In this document: positions 34,515 to 42,877 of the stretch, piece after piece
How positions within the stretch are numbered: position 1 is the first letter of the stretch
How the letters are laid out: every line of letters begins with the position of its first letter
Source: Enemella evansiae
GTDB lineage: Bacteria; Pseudomonadota; Alphaproteobacteria; Rhodobacterales; Rhodobacteraceae
DNA: 63,397 nt
Assembly (NCBI GenBank): GCA_017255395.1
Contig: JAFKDC010000027.1
Coordinates: 1-63,397, forward strand
Direction: 5' to 3'
Translations under genes and position numbers: made by a program
The notes under the pieces: model-generated
What the model saw: the letters and a program-made list of their open reading frames with translations, nothing else
Told to the model about the DNA's origin: nothing
The model's database searches: none

Positions 34515-34970
34515 ATGATCCGGACCGAAGACCAGACCGCAGACCGCCGCGCGTGGATGGGCCTGCTTGCCAAGGCGCCCGCAGGCCGGGTGGCCGCCCT
34601 GCTGGACGGGCTTGGCGCGCGGCCCGACTTTGCCTGGCTGCGCGCGCCGGAGGTGGGCAGCGTCATGCTGCGTGGCCGGATCGGCGGCAGCGGCGCGCCG
34701 TTCAATGCCGGCGAGATGACCGTGACCCGCTGCGCGCTGCGGCTGGGCGATGGCACGGCGGGCCACGCCTGGATTCAGGGCCGCCGCAAGGCCGATGCCG
34801 AGGCCGCCGCGCTGGTCGACGCCATGATGATGACCGAACAGGCCGAGCGCACCCGCGCGGCGGTGCTGGCCCCGCTGGAAACCGAAGCCGAGGCCCGCCG
34901 CAGCGCGCGCGCCGAGAAGGCCGCGGCCACGCGGGTCGATTTCTTCACCCTCCAGCGCGGAGAAGACTGA
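34515..34970 (+). CDS. phnG: C-P lyase core subunit PhnG
   Basis: A 151-residue PhnG. It has the N-terminal DRRAWMGLLAKAPAGRV, EVGSVMLRGRIGGSGAPFNAGEMTVTRCALRL, and GHAWIQGRRKADAEAAALVDAMM. With PhnH, PhnI and PhnJ it forms the core complex that installs the phosphonate on the ribose C1 of ATP and then cleaves the C-P bond. It is the first gene of the lyase operon and ends within the phnH start (TGATG). Confidence 0.95.
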   Translation: MIRTEDQTADRRAWMGLLAKAPAGRVAALLDGLGARPDFAWLRAPEVGSVMLRGRIGGSGAPFNAGEMTVTRCALRLGDGTAGHAWIQGRRKADAEAAALVDAMMMTEQAERTRAAVLAPLETEAEARRSARAEKAAATRVDFFTLQRGED

Positions 34971-35539
34971 TGCAGGCAGACACCCTTGGCGGCGGCTTCG
35001 CCGCCCCCGCCCACGACGCCGCCCGCGTCTTTCGCGCCACGATGGAGGCCATGGCCCGCCCCGGAACGATCCACGCGGTCACCGGGGCCCGGCCCCCGGC
35101 GCCGCTCTCGGCCGCCGCAGGCGCGGCGCTGCTGACGCTTTGTGACGGCGACACGCCGCTCTACCTGGCCGGAGAGGCGGACACGCCGGAAACCCGCGCC
35201 TGGATCGCCTTCCACTGCGGGGCGCCGCTGACCGGCCCGGCGCAATGCGCCTTTGCCGTCGGTCCCTGGCAGGCGCTGCTGCCGCTGCAGGCCTACCCCA
35301 TCGGCAGTGCCGACTATCCCGACCGCTCGGCCACGCTGATCGTCGAATGCAGCGACCTGCGCGCCGAGGGCGTCCGCCTCACCGGCCCGGGCATCCGCGA
35401 CACGGCCTTCCTGTCGCTGCCCGACGTCCCGGCCCTGCAGGCCAACGCCGCCCGCGCCCCGCTGGGGCTGGACTTCCTGCTGACCTGCGGCGACCGCCTT
35501 GCGGCCCTGCCCCGCAGCACCCGGATTGGAGAAGCCTGA
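34970..35539 (+). CDS. phnH: C-P lyase core subunit PhnH
   Basis: A 189-residue PhnH. Recognisable segments are GGGFAAPAHDAARVFRATMEAMARPGTIHAV, ALLTLCDGDTPLYL and GDTAFLSLP-like IRDTAFLSLPDVPALQANAARAPLGLDFLLTCGDRLAALPRSTRI at the C-terminus. It is a structural subunit of the GHIJ core. ATG 34970 overlaps the phnG stop by 1 bp. The stop overlaps the phnI start by 1 bp. Confidence 0.95.
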   Translation: MQADTLGGGFAAPAHDAARVFRATMEAMARPGTIHAVTGARPPAPLSAAAGAALLTLCDGDTPLYLAGEADTPETRAWIAFHCGAPLTGPAQCAFAVGPWQALLPLQAYPIGSADYPDRSATLIVECSDLRAEGVRLTGPGIRDTAFLSLPDVPALQANAARAPLGLDFLLTCGDRLAALPRSTRIGEA

Positions 35540-36639
35540 TGTATGTCGCCGTCAAAGGAGGCGAACGCGCCATCGAGAACGCCCATGCCTGGCTGGCCGA
35601 GGAGCGCCGGGGCGACAGGGCGGTGCCCGAGCTGAGCGTCGCGCAGATCCGCGAACAGATGACGCTGGCGGTCAACCGGGTCATGGCCGAGGGTTCGCTC
35701 TACGATCCCGACCTTGCCGCGCTGGCGATCAAGCAGGCGCGCGGCGACCTGATCGAGGCGATCTTCCTGATCCGCGCCTATCGCACCACCCTGCCGCGCT
35801 TCGGCGCCACCGCCCCGGTCGACACCGGCGGCGTGGCCTGCGACCGGCGCATCTCGGCCACCTTCAAGGACCTTCCGGGCGGGCAGGTTCTGGGGCCGAC
35901 CTTCGATTACACGCACCGCCTGCTGGACTTCGCCCTCGCCGCCGAGGGCGAGCCGCCACTGGCCCCGGCGGGCGGCGACGGGGACATGGCCCCGAAACCG
36001 CATGTCATGGGCTTTCTCGACCGCGAGGGGCTGATCGAGGACGCCCCGCACGACGATACCCCGCCGCCCGACCTGACCCGCGAACCGCTGGAGCTGCCCG
36101 CCGCGCGCGCCCTGCGCCTGCAGGCGCTGACCCGGGCCGACGAGGGCTTTACCCTTGGCATGGCCTATTCCACTCAGCGCGGCTACGGGCGCAACCACGC
36201 CTTTGTCGCGGAACTGCGCATCGGCACCGTGCCGGTCGAGGTCGAGATCCCCGAGCTGGGCTTCGCCGTCGAAATCGGAGAGGTCGTGCTGACCGAATGC
36301 GAGACCGTCAACCAGTTCACCGGCTCGAAGACCGAACCGCCGCAATTCACCCGGGGCTACGGCCTTGTCTTCGGCCAGACCGAACGCAAGGCGATCTCGA
36401 TGGCACTGGTCGACCGCGCGCTGCGCTGGGAAGAGCTGGGCGAGGACGACAGCGGCGCCCCGGCGCAGGACGCGGAATTCGTGCTGCCGCATGGCGACAA
36501 CGTGCAGGCGACGGGCTTTCTGGAACACATCAAGCTGCCGCATTACGTCGACTTCCAGGCCGAACTGGAGCTGGTGCGCAGGCTGCGCGCCGAGGCCAGC
36601 GCCGCGCAGCGCGACACCCGGCAGGAGGCAGCGGAATGA
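35539..36639 (+). CDS. phnI: C-P lyase core subunit PhnI
   Basis: A 366-residue PhnI, the nucleosidase-type subunit that exchanges adenine for the phosphonate. It starts MYVAVKGGERAIENAHAWLAEERRGD. Further family segments are QVLGPTFDYTHRLLDFAL, HVMGFLDREGLIE, FTLGMAYSTQRGYGRNHAFVAELRIG and LPHYVDFQAELELVRRLR. Length and order are normal. It overlaps phnH by 1 bp and the HAD gene by 4 bp. Confidence 0.95.
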   Translation: MYVAVKGGERAIENAHAWLAEERRGDRAVPELSVAQIREQMTLAVNRVMAEGSLYDPDLAALAIKQARGDLIEAIFLIRAYRTTLPRFGATAPVDTGGVACDRRISATFKDLPGGQVLGPTFDYTHRLLDFALAAEGEPPLAPAGGDGDMAPKPHVMGFLDREGLIEDAPHDDTPPPDLTREPLELPAARALRLQALTRADEGFTLGMAYSTQRGYGRNHAFVAELRIGTVPVEVEIPELGFAVEIGEVVLTECETVNQFTGSKTEPPQFTRGYGLVFGQTERKAISMALVDRALRWEELGEDDSGAPAQDAEFVLPHGDNVQATGFLEHIKLPHYVDFQAELELVRRLRAEASAAQRDTRQEAAE

Positions 36640-37235
36640 CCCCGACACAGGTCGTCTTCGACATCGGCAACGTTCTGGTGGACTGGCAGCCGCATCTGGC
36701 CTGGGCACAGGACATGGACCGCGCCGCCATTGACGCCTTCATGCAGCGCATCGACTTCGGCGCGCTCAACCTGCGCGCCGACCGGGGCGCGCGCTTCGAG
36801 GATCTGGCCGACACGCTGGACGATCCCGGGGACCGGGCGCGGCTGAAGCAATACGTGCCGCGCTACGCCATGACCGTGCCCGACCGGGTGCCCGGCACAT
36901 GGAATCTGGTCGACCGGCTGATCGCCCGCAACGTGCCCCTGCACGCCATCACCAACTGGTCGCTGGAGACATGGCCCGAAGGGCTGAAGGCGCACCCGCG
37001 GCTGGCCGAGATCTTCGACACGCTGGTGGTGTCGGGCGCGGTCGGGCTGATCAAGCCCGACCCGGCCATCTACCGCCTGTTCTGCGCGCGCGCGGGCGTC
37101 GCGCCAGAGGCCTGCGTCTTTGTCGACGACAAGCGCGACAACTGCGATGCCGCGCGCGGCATCGGCATGGATGCCATTCATTTTACCGGGGCCGACGCCC
37201 TGCAAGCCGGACTGACGGACAGGGGGTTGCTGTGA
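36636..37235 (+). CDS. HAD-superfamily hydrolase inserted between phnI and phnJ
   Basis: A 199-residue haloacid dehalogenase-like phosphatase. Motif I is VVFDIGNVLVDWQP; here the second catalytic Asp of the usual DxD is replaced (DIGNV, as in the YihX/alpha-D-glucose-1-phosphatase-like group). Motif II is AITNWS, motif III is GLIKPDPAIY and motif IV is VFVDDKRDNCDAA. It overlaps phnI by 4 bp and phnJ by 4 bp, so it is translated as a true member of the lyase operon. It could remove phosphate from a ribose-phosphate intermediate, but no HAD step is part of the established pathway. Confidence 0.88.
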   Translation: MTPTQVVFDIGNVLVDWQPHLAWAQDMDRAAIDAFMQRIDFGALNLRADRGARFEDLADTLDDPGDRARLKQYVPRYAMTVPDRVPGTWNLVDRLIARNVPLHAITNWSLETWPEGLKAHPRLAEIFDTLVVSGAVGLIKPDPAIYRLFCARAGVAPEACVFVDDKRDNCDAARGIGMDAIHFTGADALQAGLTDRGLL

Positions 37236-38101
37236 ACCAGATCGCAACCGAGACGGCCTATAATTTCGCCTATCTCGACGAACAGACAAAACGGATGATC
37301 CGCCGGGCGATCCTCAAGGCGCTGGCGGTGCCGGGCTACCAGGTGCCCTTCGCCAGCCGCGAGATGCCCATGCCCTACGGCTGGGGCACCGGCGGCGTGC
37401 AGGTCACCGCCGCCGTGCTGCGGCCCGAGGACGTGCTGAAGGTGATCGACCAGGGCGCCGACGACACCACCAACGCGGTCTCGATCCGCAGCTTCTTCCG
37501 CCGCACGGCAGAGGTGGCGGTGAGCACCCGGACCGCCGAGGCCTCGGTGATCCAGACCCGCCACCGCATCCCCGAGGCGCCGCTGACCGAGGGGCAGATC
37601 CTGGTCTATCAGGTGCCGATCCCCGAGCCCCTGCGCTTTCTCGAACCGCGCGAGACCGAAACCCGGCGCATGCACGCGCTGGAAGAATACGGGCTGATGC
37701 ATGTGAAGCTGTACGAGGACATCGCGCGGCACGGGCATATCGCCACCTCCTACGCCTACCCGGTGCGGGTCGAGGGGCGCTATGTCATGGACCCCTCCCC
37801 GATCCCGCGCTTCGACAACCCCAAGCTGTCGGACTGCCCGGCGATCCAGCTGTTCGGCGCCGGGCGCGAACAGCGGATCTACGCCCTGCCGCCCTATACC
37901 CGGGTCGAAAGCCTCGATTTCGAGGACCACCCCTTCGAAGCCTCGAAACCCGACCGGCCCTGCGGGCTCTGCGGGGCCGAGGACAGCTATCTCGACGAGG
38001 TCATCGTGGATGACGCGGGCGGGCGGCTGTTCCTGTGCTCGGACACCGATTATTGCGAAAGCCGCCGCGAGGCCGGACACCGCGGAACGGAGGCGGCATG
38101 A
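37232..38101 (+). CDS. phnJ: C-P lyase radical SAM subunit PhnJ
   Basis: A 289-residue PhnJ, the iron-sulfur radical-SAM enzyme that breaks the carbon-phosphorus bond. The cysteines needed for the cluster and catalysis are visible near the C-terminus: PCGLCGAED, then FLCSDTDYCESRR. Conserved N-terminal segments are YNFAYLDEQTKRMIRRAILKALAVPGYQVPFASREMPMPYGWGTGG. The start is GTG 37232, overlapping the HAD stop codon by 4 bp; no ATG fits. Confidence 0.95.
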   Translation: MNQIATETAYNFAYLDEQTKRMIRRAILKALAVPGYQVPFASREMPMPYGWGTGGVQVTAAVLRPEDVLKVIDQGADDTTNAVSIRSFFRRTAEVAVSTRTAEASVIQTRHRIPEAPLTEGQILVYQVPIPEPLRFLEPRETETRRMHALEEYGLMHVKLYEDIARHGHIATSYAYPVRVEGRYVMDPSPIPRFDNPKLSDCPAIQLFGAGREQRIYALPPYTRVESLDFEDHPFEASKPDRPCGLCGAEDSYLDEVIVDDAGGRLFLCSDTDYCESRREAGHRGTEAA

Positions 38102-38138
38102 GCCCGCAGCCATCCGCCGCCATGGAAGGAGACCAGCC

Positions 38139-38909
38139 ATGACACCCCTGCTGAAGGTCGAAAGCGTCGAGAAGCGCTATGGCGCCCATATCGGCTGTAC
38201 GGATGTGTCCTTCGACCTCTACCCCGGTGAGGTCATGGGCATCGTCGGCGAAAGCGGCTCGGGCAAGTCGACGCTGCTGGGCTGCCTTGCCGGGCATCTG
38301 GCGCCGGACACCGGGCGCGTGATCTTCGACACCCGCGCCGAGGGGCCGCGCGACGTGCTGGCGATGCCGGAGGCAGAGCGGCGGATGCTGGGACGCACCG
38401 ACTGGGCCTTTGTGCACCAGCATGCGCGCGACGGCCTGCGCATGGGCGTCAGTGCCGGCGGCAACGTGGGCGAGCGTCTGATGGCCGTGGGCGCCCGCCA
38501 CTACGGCGAGATCCGCGAGACGGCGCTGGACTGGCTGGACCGGGTGGAGATCGCGCCCGGGCGCATCGACGACCGGCCCTCGACCTTTTCCGGCGGCATG
38601 CAGCAACGGTTGCAGATCGCGCGCAACCTGGTGACCGGCCCGCGGCTGGTCTTCATGGACGAACCGACCGGCGGGCTGGATGTTTCGGTACAGGCGCGCC
38701 TGCTGGACCTGCTGCGCGGGCTGGTGCGCGACATGGGGCTTTCGGCGGTGATCGTGACCCACGACCTTGCCGTGGTGCGGCTGCTGGCGGACCGGCTGAT
38801 GGTGATGAAATCGGGCCGCGTGGTCGAACAGGGGCTGACCGACCAGGTGCTGGACGATCCGCAGCACGGCTATACGCAGCTGCTGGTTTCCAGCGTCCTT
38901 CAGGTCTGA
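38139..38909 (+). CDS. phnK: C-P lyase-associated ABC ATPase PhnK
   Basis: A 256-residue ABC-type ATPase that docks on the PhnGHIJ core rather than on a membrane permease. Walker A is GESGSGKSTLLGCL, the signature is FSGGMQQRLQIARNL, and Walker B is RLVFMDEPTGGLD. WAFVHQHARDGLRMGVSAGGNVGERLM is the typical PhnK middle segment. ATG 38139 has AAGGAG upstream. It is followed by an unusually long 365-bp spacer before phnL. Confidence 0.95.
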   Translation: MTPLLKVESVEKRYGAHIGCTDVSFDLYPGEVMGIVGESGSGKSTLLGCLAGHLAPDTGRVIFDTRAEGPRDVLAMPEAERRMLGRTDWAFVHQHARDGLRMGVSAGGNVGERLMAVGARHYGEIRETALDWLDRVEIAPGRIDDRPSTFSGGMQQRLQIARNLVTGPRLVFMDEPTGGLDVSVQARLLDLLRGLVRDMGLSAVIVTHDLAVVRLLADRLMVMKSGRVVEQGLTDQVLDDPQHGYTQLLVSSVLQV

Positions 38910-39274
38910 GGTATCGCCGTGGCCTATCTGGACAGAAAAGAAGCGCAGCGGCGCGAAGATCGGCGATCCGCGCCGGGGCAAGGCCGGGAAGGCCTGCTGT
39001 GCTCCGGCGCGCCGCGGCGCCCCGGACCGGGGCGCGGCATGGCCGGGCAGGCGCCAGCCCCCGGGCTCGGCCCGCACTGCCGGGCCGAGACCGGTCGGCG
39101 CCTCTTTGCAACCGGCTTGCAGGATGGAGATGTCGTTTTGAGGTATTTGGACCAAGAAGAAACACGGAAAAGGGCGATGCCCCGGGTCCCTTCGGCCGCG
39201 CCAATGGGCGCTGCGGGGCGGCCCGGCGGGTCGGCGGCCAAAGGGCCAGAGGCTGCAAAATGCGAGGCGGTGCG
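38910..39274 (+). repeat. phnK-phnL spacer with two degenerate dispersed-repeat boxes
   Basis: This spacer interrupts an otherwise tight operon. Near its start is GGCCTATCTGGACAGAAAAG (about 38922-38941), and at about 39139-39161 is GAGGTATTTGGACCAAGAAG. Both resemble the box seen at 10540-10560. The DNA between them is GC-rich and has no convincing gene. An open frame that spans it (from 38919) is Arg/Pro/Gly-rich with no protein-like features. Confidence 0.5.
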
Positions 39275-39958
39275 ATGATCGAAGTCAGGGACGTGTCGAA
39301 GCAGTTCGTGCTGCACAATCAGGGCGGCGCGGTGATCCGGGTGATGCAGGGGGCGTCGTTTACGGTGCAGCCCGGCGAATGCGTGGCGCTGACCGGCGCC
39401 TCGGGGGCCGGGAAATCGACGCTGATGCGCATGCTTTACGGCAACTACCGGGCGGCCTCGGGGTCGATCCGGATCGGGGATGTCGACCTGGTGCAGGCCG
39501 AGCCGCGCGAGATCATCGCGCTGCGCCGCGAGGTGCTGGGCTACGTCAGCCAGTTCCTGCGCGTGGTGCCGCGTGTGCCGACGCTGCAGGTGGTGGCGGA
39601 CCCCTTGCGGGCGCTGGGTGTGGCCGAGCAAGAGGCCGAGGCGCAGGCCCGCGACCTGCTGGCCCGCCTGAACATTCCCGAGCGGCTTTGGGACCTGTCG
39701 CCCACGACCTTCTCCGGGGGCGAACAGCAGCGCGTCAATATCGCGCGCGGCTTTGCCCATCCCTACCCGGCGCTCTTGCTGGACGAGCCGACCGCGAGTC
39801 TGGACGCCACCAACCGCGCCGTGGTGCTGGACCTGATCGAGGCGGCCAAGGCGCGCGGCGCGGCGGTTGTCGGCATCTTTCACGACGCCGAGGCCCGCGA
39901 CCGGGTCTGCGACCGCGAAATCGACGTGACCGGGTTCACCCCGGCGCGGGCCGCGTGA
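39275..39958 (+). CDS. phnL: C-P lyase-associated ABC ATPase PhnL
   Basis: A 227-residue ABC-type ATPase. Walker A is [18 protein letters not shown], the signature is FSGGEQQRVNIARGFA, and Walker B is PALLLDEPTASLDA. EIIALRREVLGYVSQFLRVVPRVPTLQVV is characteristic of PhnL. It binds PhnK on the lyase core. ATG 39275 was chosen at the family start; the stop overlaps the phnN ATG by 1 bp. Confidence 0.95.
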   Translation: MIEVRDVSKQFVLHNQGGAVIRVMQGASFTVQPGECVALTGASGAGKSTLMRMLYGNYRAASGSIRIGDVDLVQAEPREIIALRREVLGYVSQFLRVVPRVPTLQVVADPLRALGVAEQEAEAQARDLLARLNIPERLWDLSPTTFSGGEQQRVNIARGFAHPYPALLLDEPTASLDATNRAVVLDLIEAAKARGAAVVGIFHDAEARDRVCDREIDVTGFTPARAA

Positions 39959-40503
39959 TGGGCAAGGGTCGGCTGATCGCCGTGGTCGGGCCGTCGGGCG
40001 TCGGCAAGGACAGCGTGATGGAGGCGCTTTGCGCCGCCTGCCCCGGGCTGCTGCGGGTCCGGCGGGTGATCACCCGCGCGCCCGGGGCGGGTGGCGAGGA
40101 CTGCGAGGCTGTCTCGGTCGAGGCCTTCGAGGTGCGCCGCGCCGCCGGGGCCTTTTGCCTGCACTGGGAGGCGCATGGGCTGCGCTACGGCATCCCGCAG
40201 GACACCCTCAAGCAGGTGCAGGCCGGTCAGGACCGGCTGGCCAACCTGTCCCGCGCGGTCTTGCCAGAGGCGCAGGCGGTCTTTCCGCGCCTGACCGTGC
40301 TGCATCTGACGGCGCGGCCGGAGACGCTGGCGGCGCGGCTGTCGGCCCGCAACCGCGAGACCCCCGAAGAGATCGCCCGGCGCCTTGCGCGCCCCCCCTT
40401 CGCCCTGCCCGAGGGGGTGCCGGTGGTCACCGTATCGAACGACGGCCCCCTGCCCGAGACCGTGGCCCGGGCCCTTCAGGCGCTTCAGCCGGTGAGGGGG
40501 TAG
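39958..40503 (+). CDS. phnN: Ribose 1,5-bisphosphokinase PhnN
   Basis: A 181-residue guanylate-kinase-like P-loop enzyme (VVGPSGVGKDSVMEAL). RVRRVITRAPGAGGEDCEAVS and the tail ETPEEIARRLARP are typical of PhnN. It phosphorylates ribose 1,5-bisphosphate to PRPP, feeding the ribose left by C-P lyase into nucleotide synthesis. Its 3' end overlaps the convergent DUF1045 gene by 19 bp. Confidence 0.93.
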   Translation: MGKGRLIAVVGPSGVGKDSVMEALCAACPGLLRVRRVITRAPGAGGEDCEAVSVEAFEVRRAAGAFCLHWEAHGLRYGIPQDTLKQVQAGQDRLANLSRAVLPEAQAVFPRLTVLHLTARPETLAARLSARNRETPEEIARRLARPPFALPEGVPVVTVSNDGPLPETVARALQALQPVRG

Positions 40504-41156
40504 CGGTGGACCAGCTCGAACCGGCCATCGGCGCGTTCCCCGACCAGCGCTACCTGGTCCAGCACGAAGGGCTGCGGCAGCGGCGGCAGGTGCCGGGCGA
40601 CGCTGTCCTGCCAGGCCGCACGGTCCTGCGGGTCAAGCCGGCCGGTCAGCGTCATGTGAAAGCGGAAGGCCTGCATCACGTAGGGATAGCCCCAGCGCGA
40701 CAACAGCGCCTCCTGTTCAGGCGTCAGCCGGGCGGCGCGGCGGCGGGCCAGCTCTGCCCCGGTGGCGGGCGAGCGAAAATCGTCCAGCGCCTCGACGCAG
40801 GTTGCCGCGACCCGCGCGATCTGCGCGGTGTCGCCCTGCGGGACCAGCGCCAGAAAGCTGCCAATCCGCGCGACCTCGAGTCCCTCGGCCCGGGCGGGCG
40901 CACAGCGCGCCGCCATGGCCGCGACCGCCTTGTCCAGCGCCTCGGCTGTCTGCCCCTCTGCCAGCCGGAAGGGCGGCTTCAGCGTGGCGTGGAAGCCGTA
41001 TTTCCGGGGCGTCTGCGTCACCGCCTCCAGCCCCGGTTCGGGCCAGTGCGGCGGCGCCCTGCCGGTCAGGACATCCCAGCCCAGCCAGCGGGCGCCGAAG
41101 CTGGACAGCGCCCCCTCGGGCGGCAAATAATAGATTGCAAAGCGAGCGTATGACAT
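40485..41156 (-). CDS. DUF1045 2H-type phosphodiesterase of the phosphonate cluster
   Basis: A 223-residue DUF1045 protein, recurrent in alphaproteobacterial phn operons. The two H-x-T motifs of 2H phosphoesterases are visible (YGFHATLKPPF and FRFHMTLTGRL), together with the family start RFAIYYLPPEGALSSFGARWLGWD. By family position it may open the cyclic ribose-1,2-phosphate made by C-P lyase, the job of PhnP, which is absent here. ATG 41156. It runs opposite to its neighbours: tail-to-tail with phnN and head-to-head with phnM. Confidence 0.9.
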   Translation of the reverse strand: MSYARFAIYYLPPEGALSSFGARWLGWDVLTGRAPPHWPEPGLEAVTQTPRKYGFHATLKPPFRLAEGQTAEALDKAVAAMAARCAPARAEGLEVARIGSFLALVPQGDTAQIARVAATCVEALDDFRSPATGAELARRRAARLTPEQEALLSRWGYPYVMQAFRFHMTLTGRLDPQDRAAWQDSVARHLPPLPQPFVLDQVALVGERADGRFELVHRYPLTG

Positions 41157-41205
41157 GAACTCTCCCTTCTCTCCCGACGTGCGACCCGAGGACCGTGACG
41201 CCCTC

Positions 41206-42348
41206 ATGGCAGAAAGCCTCTGCCTCGCCAATGCGCAACTGGTCCTGCCCGACCGCGTCATCGACGGCCACCTGATCGTCGAGCAAGGCGTGATTGCGGG
41301 GATTGCGACCGGCGCCGCGCCGAAGGGCGCCATCGATTGCCGCGGCGACCTGGTGATGCCGGGGCTGGTCGAGTTGCACACCGACAATATCGAGCGTCAC
41401 CTCGAACCCCGCCCCGAGGTCGACTGGCCGCATCTGCCCGCGCTTCTGGCGCATGACGCGGAACTGGCCTCGACCGGGATCACCACGGTCTTCGACGCGC
41501 TGCGGGTCGGGTCCACGCTCGGCACCGGCAAGGGGCGCTACGACCCCTATGCCCGCAAGCTGGCGACGGAACTGCTAGAGGCCCGCGCCGCCGGCGACCT
41601 GAAGATCAGCCATTTCATCCACCTGCGCGCCGAGATCTGTTCCGAGACGCTGTTGCAGGAACTGGCGGACTTCGGGCCCGAGGATCGCGTCGGCCTTGTT
41701 TCGCTGATGGATCACACGCCCGGCCAGCGCCAGTTCCGCGACCTGACCGCGCTGCGGGCCTATCAGGCCAAGAAACGCAACATGAACGACGTCGAATTCG
41801 CAGAACATGTCGCCAACCTGAAGCGGATGCAGGCGCGCTACGGGGCCGCCCACGAGGCCGGCGCCGTGACCGAGGCGCGGCGGCTTGGCGCGGTCCTTGC
41901 CAGCCATGACGACACCACGGCGGACCAGGTCGCGCGCTCGGCCGAGATCGGCGTCGGCTTTGCCGAGTTTCCGACGACGCTGGAGGCGGCGCAGGCCTGC
42001 CGGGATGCGGGCATCGCGGTGATGATGGGCGCGCCGAACCTGATCCGGGGAGGCTCGCATTCCGGCAATGTCGCGGCAGCGGAACTGGCGCAGGCGGGTT
42101 TGCTGGACATCGTGTCCTCTGACTACGTTCCGGCGGCGCTGCTGTTGTCCGCGTTCCGGCTGGCAGAGCTGTGGGACGACCTGCCCCGCGCGGTAGCCTG
42201 CGTCACCGGCAACCCGGCGCGCGCCGCCGGACTGCCCGACCGTGGCCGGCTGGAACCGGGGCTGCGCGCCGATCTGCTGCGGGTCAGCCGCCGGGGCGCA
42301 GCCCCGATCCTGCGTGGCGCATGGAGCCGGGGCGCCCGCGTGGCCTGA
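41206..42348 (+). CDS. phnM: Alpha-D-ribose 1-methylphosphonate 5-triphosphate diphosphatase
   Basis: A 380-residue amidohydrolase-fold enzyme that removes pyrophosphate from the nucleotide phosphonate. Metal-ligand regions are MPGLVELHTDNIERHLEPRP, KISHFIHLRAEICSE, LASHDDTT and DIVSSDYVPAALL. The start at 41206 (AESLCLANAQLVLPDRVIDGHL) matches the usual N-terminus; an upstream in-frame ATG at 41155 would overlap the start codon of the divergent DUF1045 gene. A long hairpin follows. Confidence 0.93.
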   Translation: MAESLCLANAQLVLPDRVIDGHLIVEQGVIAGIATGAAPKGAIDCRGDLVMPGLVELHTDNIERHLEPRPEVDWPHLPALLAHDAELASTGITTVFDALRVGSTLGTGKGRYDPYARKLATELLEARAAGDLKISHFIHLRAEICSETLLQELADFGPEDRVGLVSLMDHTPGQRQFRDLTALRAYQAKKRNMNDVEFAEHVANLKRMQARYGAAHEAGAVTEARRLGAVLASHDDTTADQVARSAEIGVGFAEFPTTLEAAQACRDAGIAVMMGAPNLIRGGSHSGNVAAAELAQAGLLDIVSSDYVPAALLLSAFRLAELWDDLPRAVACVTGNPARAAGLPDRGRLEPGLRADLLRVSRRGAAPILRGAWSRGARVA

Positions 42349-42362
42349 GGCAGGACGGATCA

Positions 42363-42400
42363 CAGGACGGGTCACTGCGCTTTGCGCGTGGCCTGTCCTG
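42363..42400 (+). terminator. Long stem-loop after phnM
   Basis: A near-continuous stem is built from CAGGAC/GTCCTG (42363-42368 with 42395-42400), GGTCAC/GTGGCC and GCGC/GCGC around a TTT loop, with small bulges. It starts 14 bp after the phnM stop. No U-run follows, so termination may be Rho-assisted. Confidence 0.6.
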
Positions 42401-42877
42401 TCCCCAAGCGAGCCGCCTGCGGCCTCCTCTGGAATAGCCGCGTCGCTCGCAATAGGGGGGGACGGCGCCGCTCACGGCAAAAGGGGCGTGCTGTGGCAGG
42501 TTGCAAGCGACCGGAGAGAGTGCGGGCATGCCCTCGTCATATCCGCCCCGCCGTGAAGCGCCGTCGGGGCCTGGCGGGGAGCGGCCTTGACGGCCTGCCC
42601 GCCGCCACCGGGCACCGGCCTTTCACAATGGGTCTGTCCCGATCCACAGGCGGCACAGTAACCGCCCTGCCCGGTCATCCTATGCGGCATGCCGAAGGTC
42701 ACACCGTCATGAGGTGGTCATGGTTTGCCTGCCATGGTGCCGGGCCTGCCATCAGGCAGTGCAAGATCCAAAGCCCCTTACCGCGTGCCATGCCCCGTAT
42801 GCCATCGCGACGCCCGCCTAGCGGTCCGGCATATTGTCAGTGGCACAGGATCATCCCCGGCCCGACATTGTCAGGGT
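42401..42877. other. Intergenic region without a supported gene
   Basis: This 477-bp stretch separates the phosphonate block from the surface-protein block. Several frames are open here, but none shows a protein-like composition, a ribosome-binding site with a good start, or a recognisable motif. It marks the boundary between conserved metabolism and the accessory-looking region that follows. Confidence 0.5.

Noticed and set aside
38919-39278. 119-codon frame in the phnK-phnL spacer
   Set aside because: It translates the dispersed repeat boxes and GC-rich filler, with no protein-like features. It is treated as an intergenic element.
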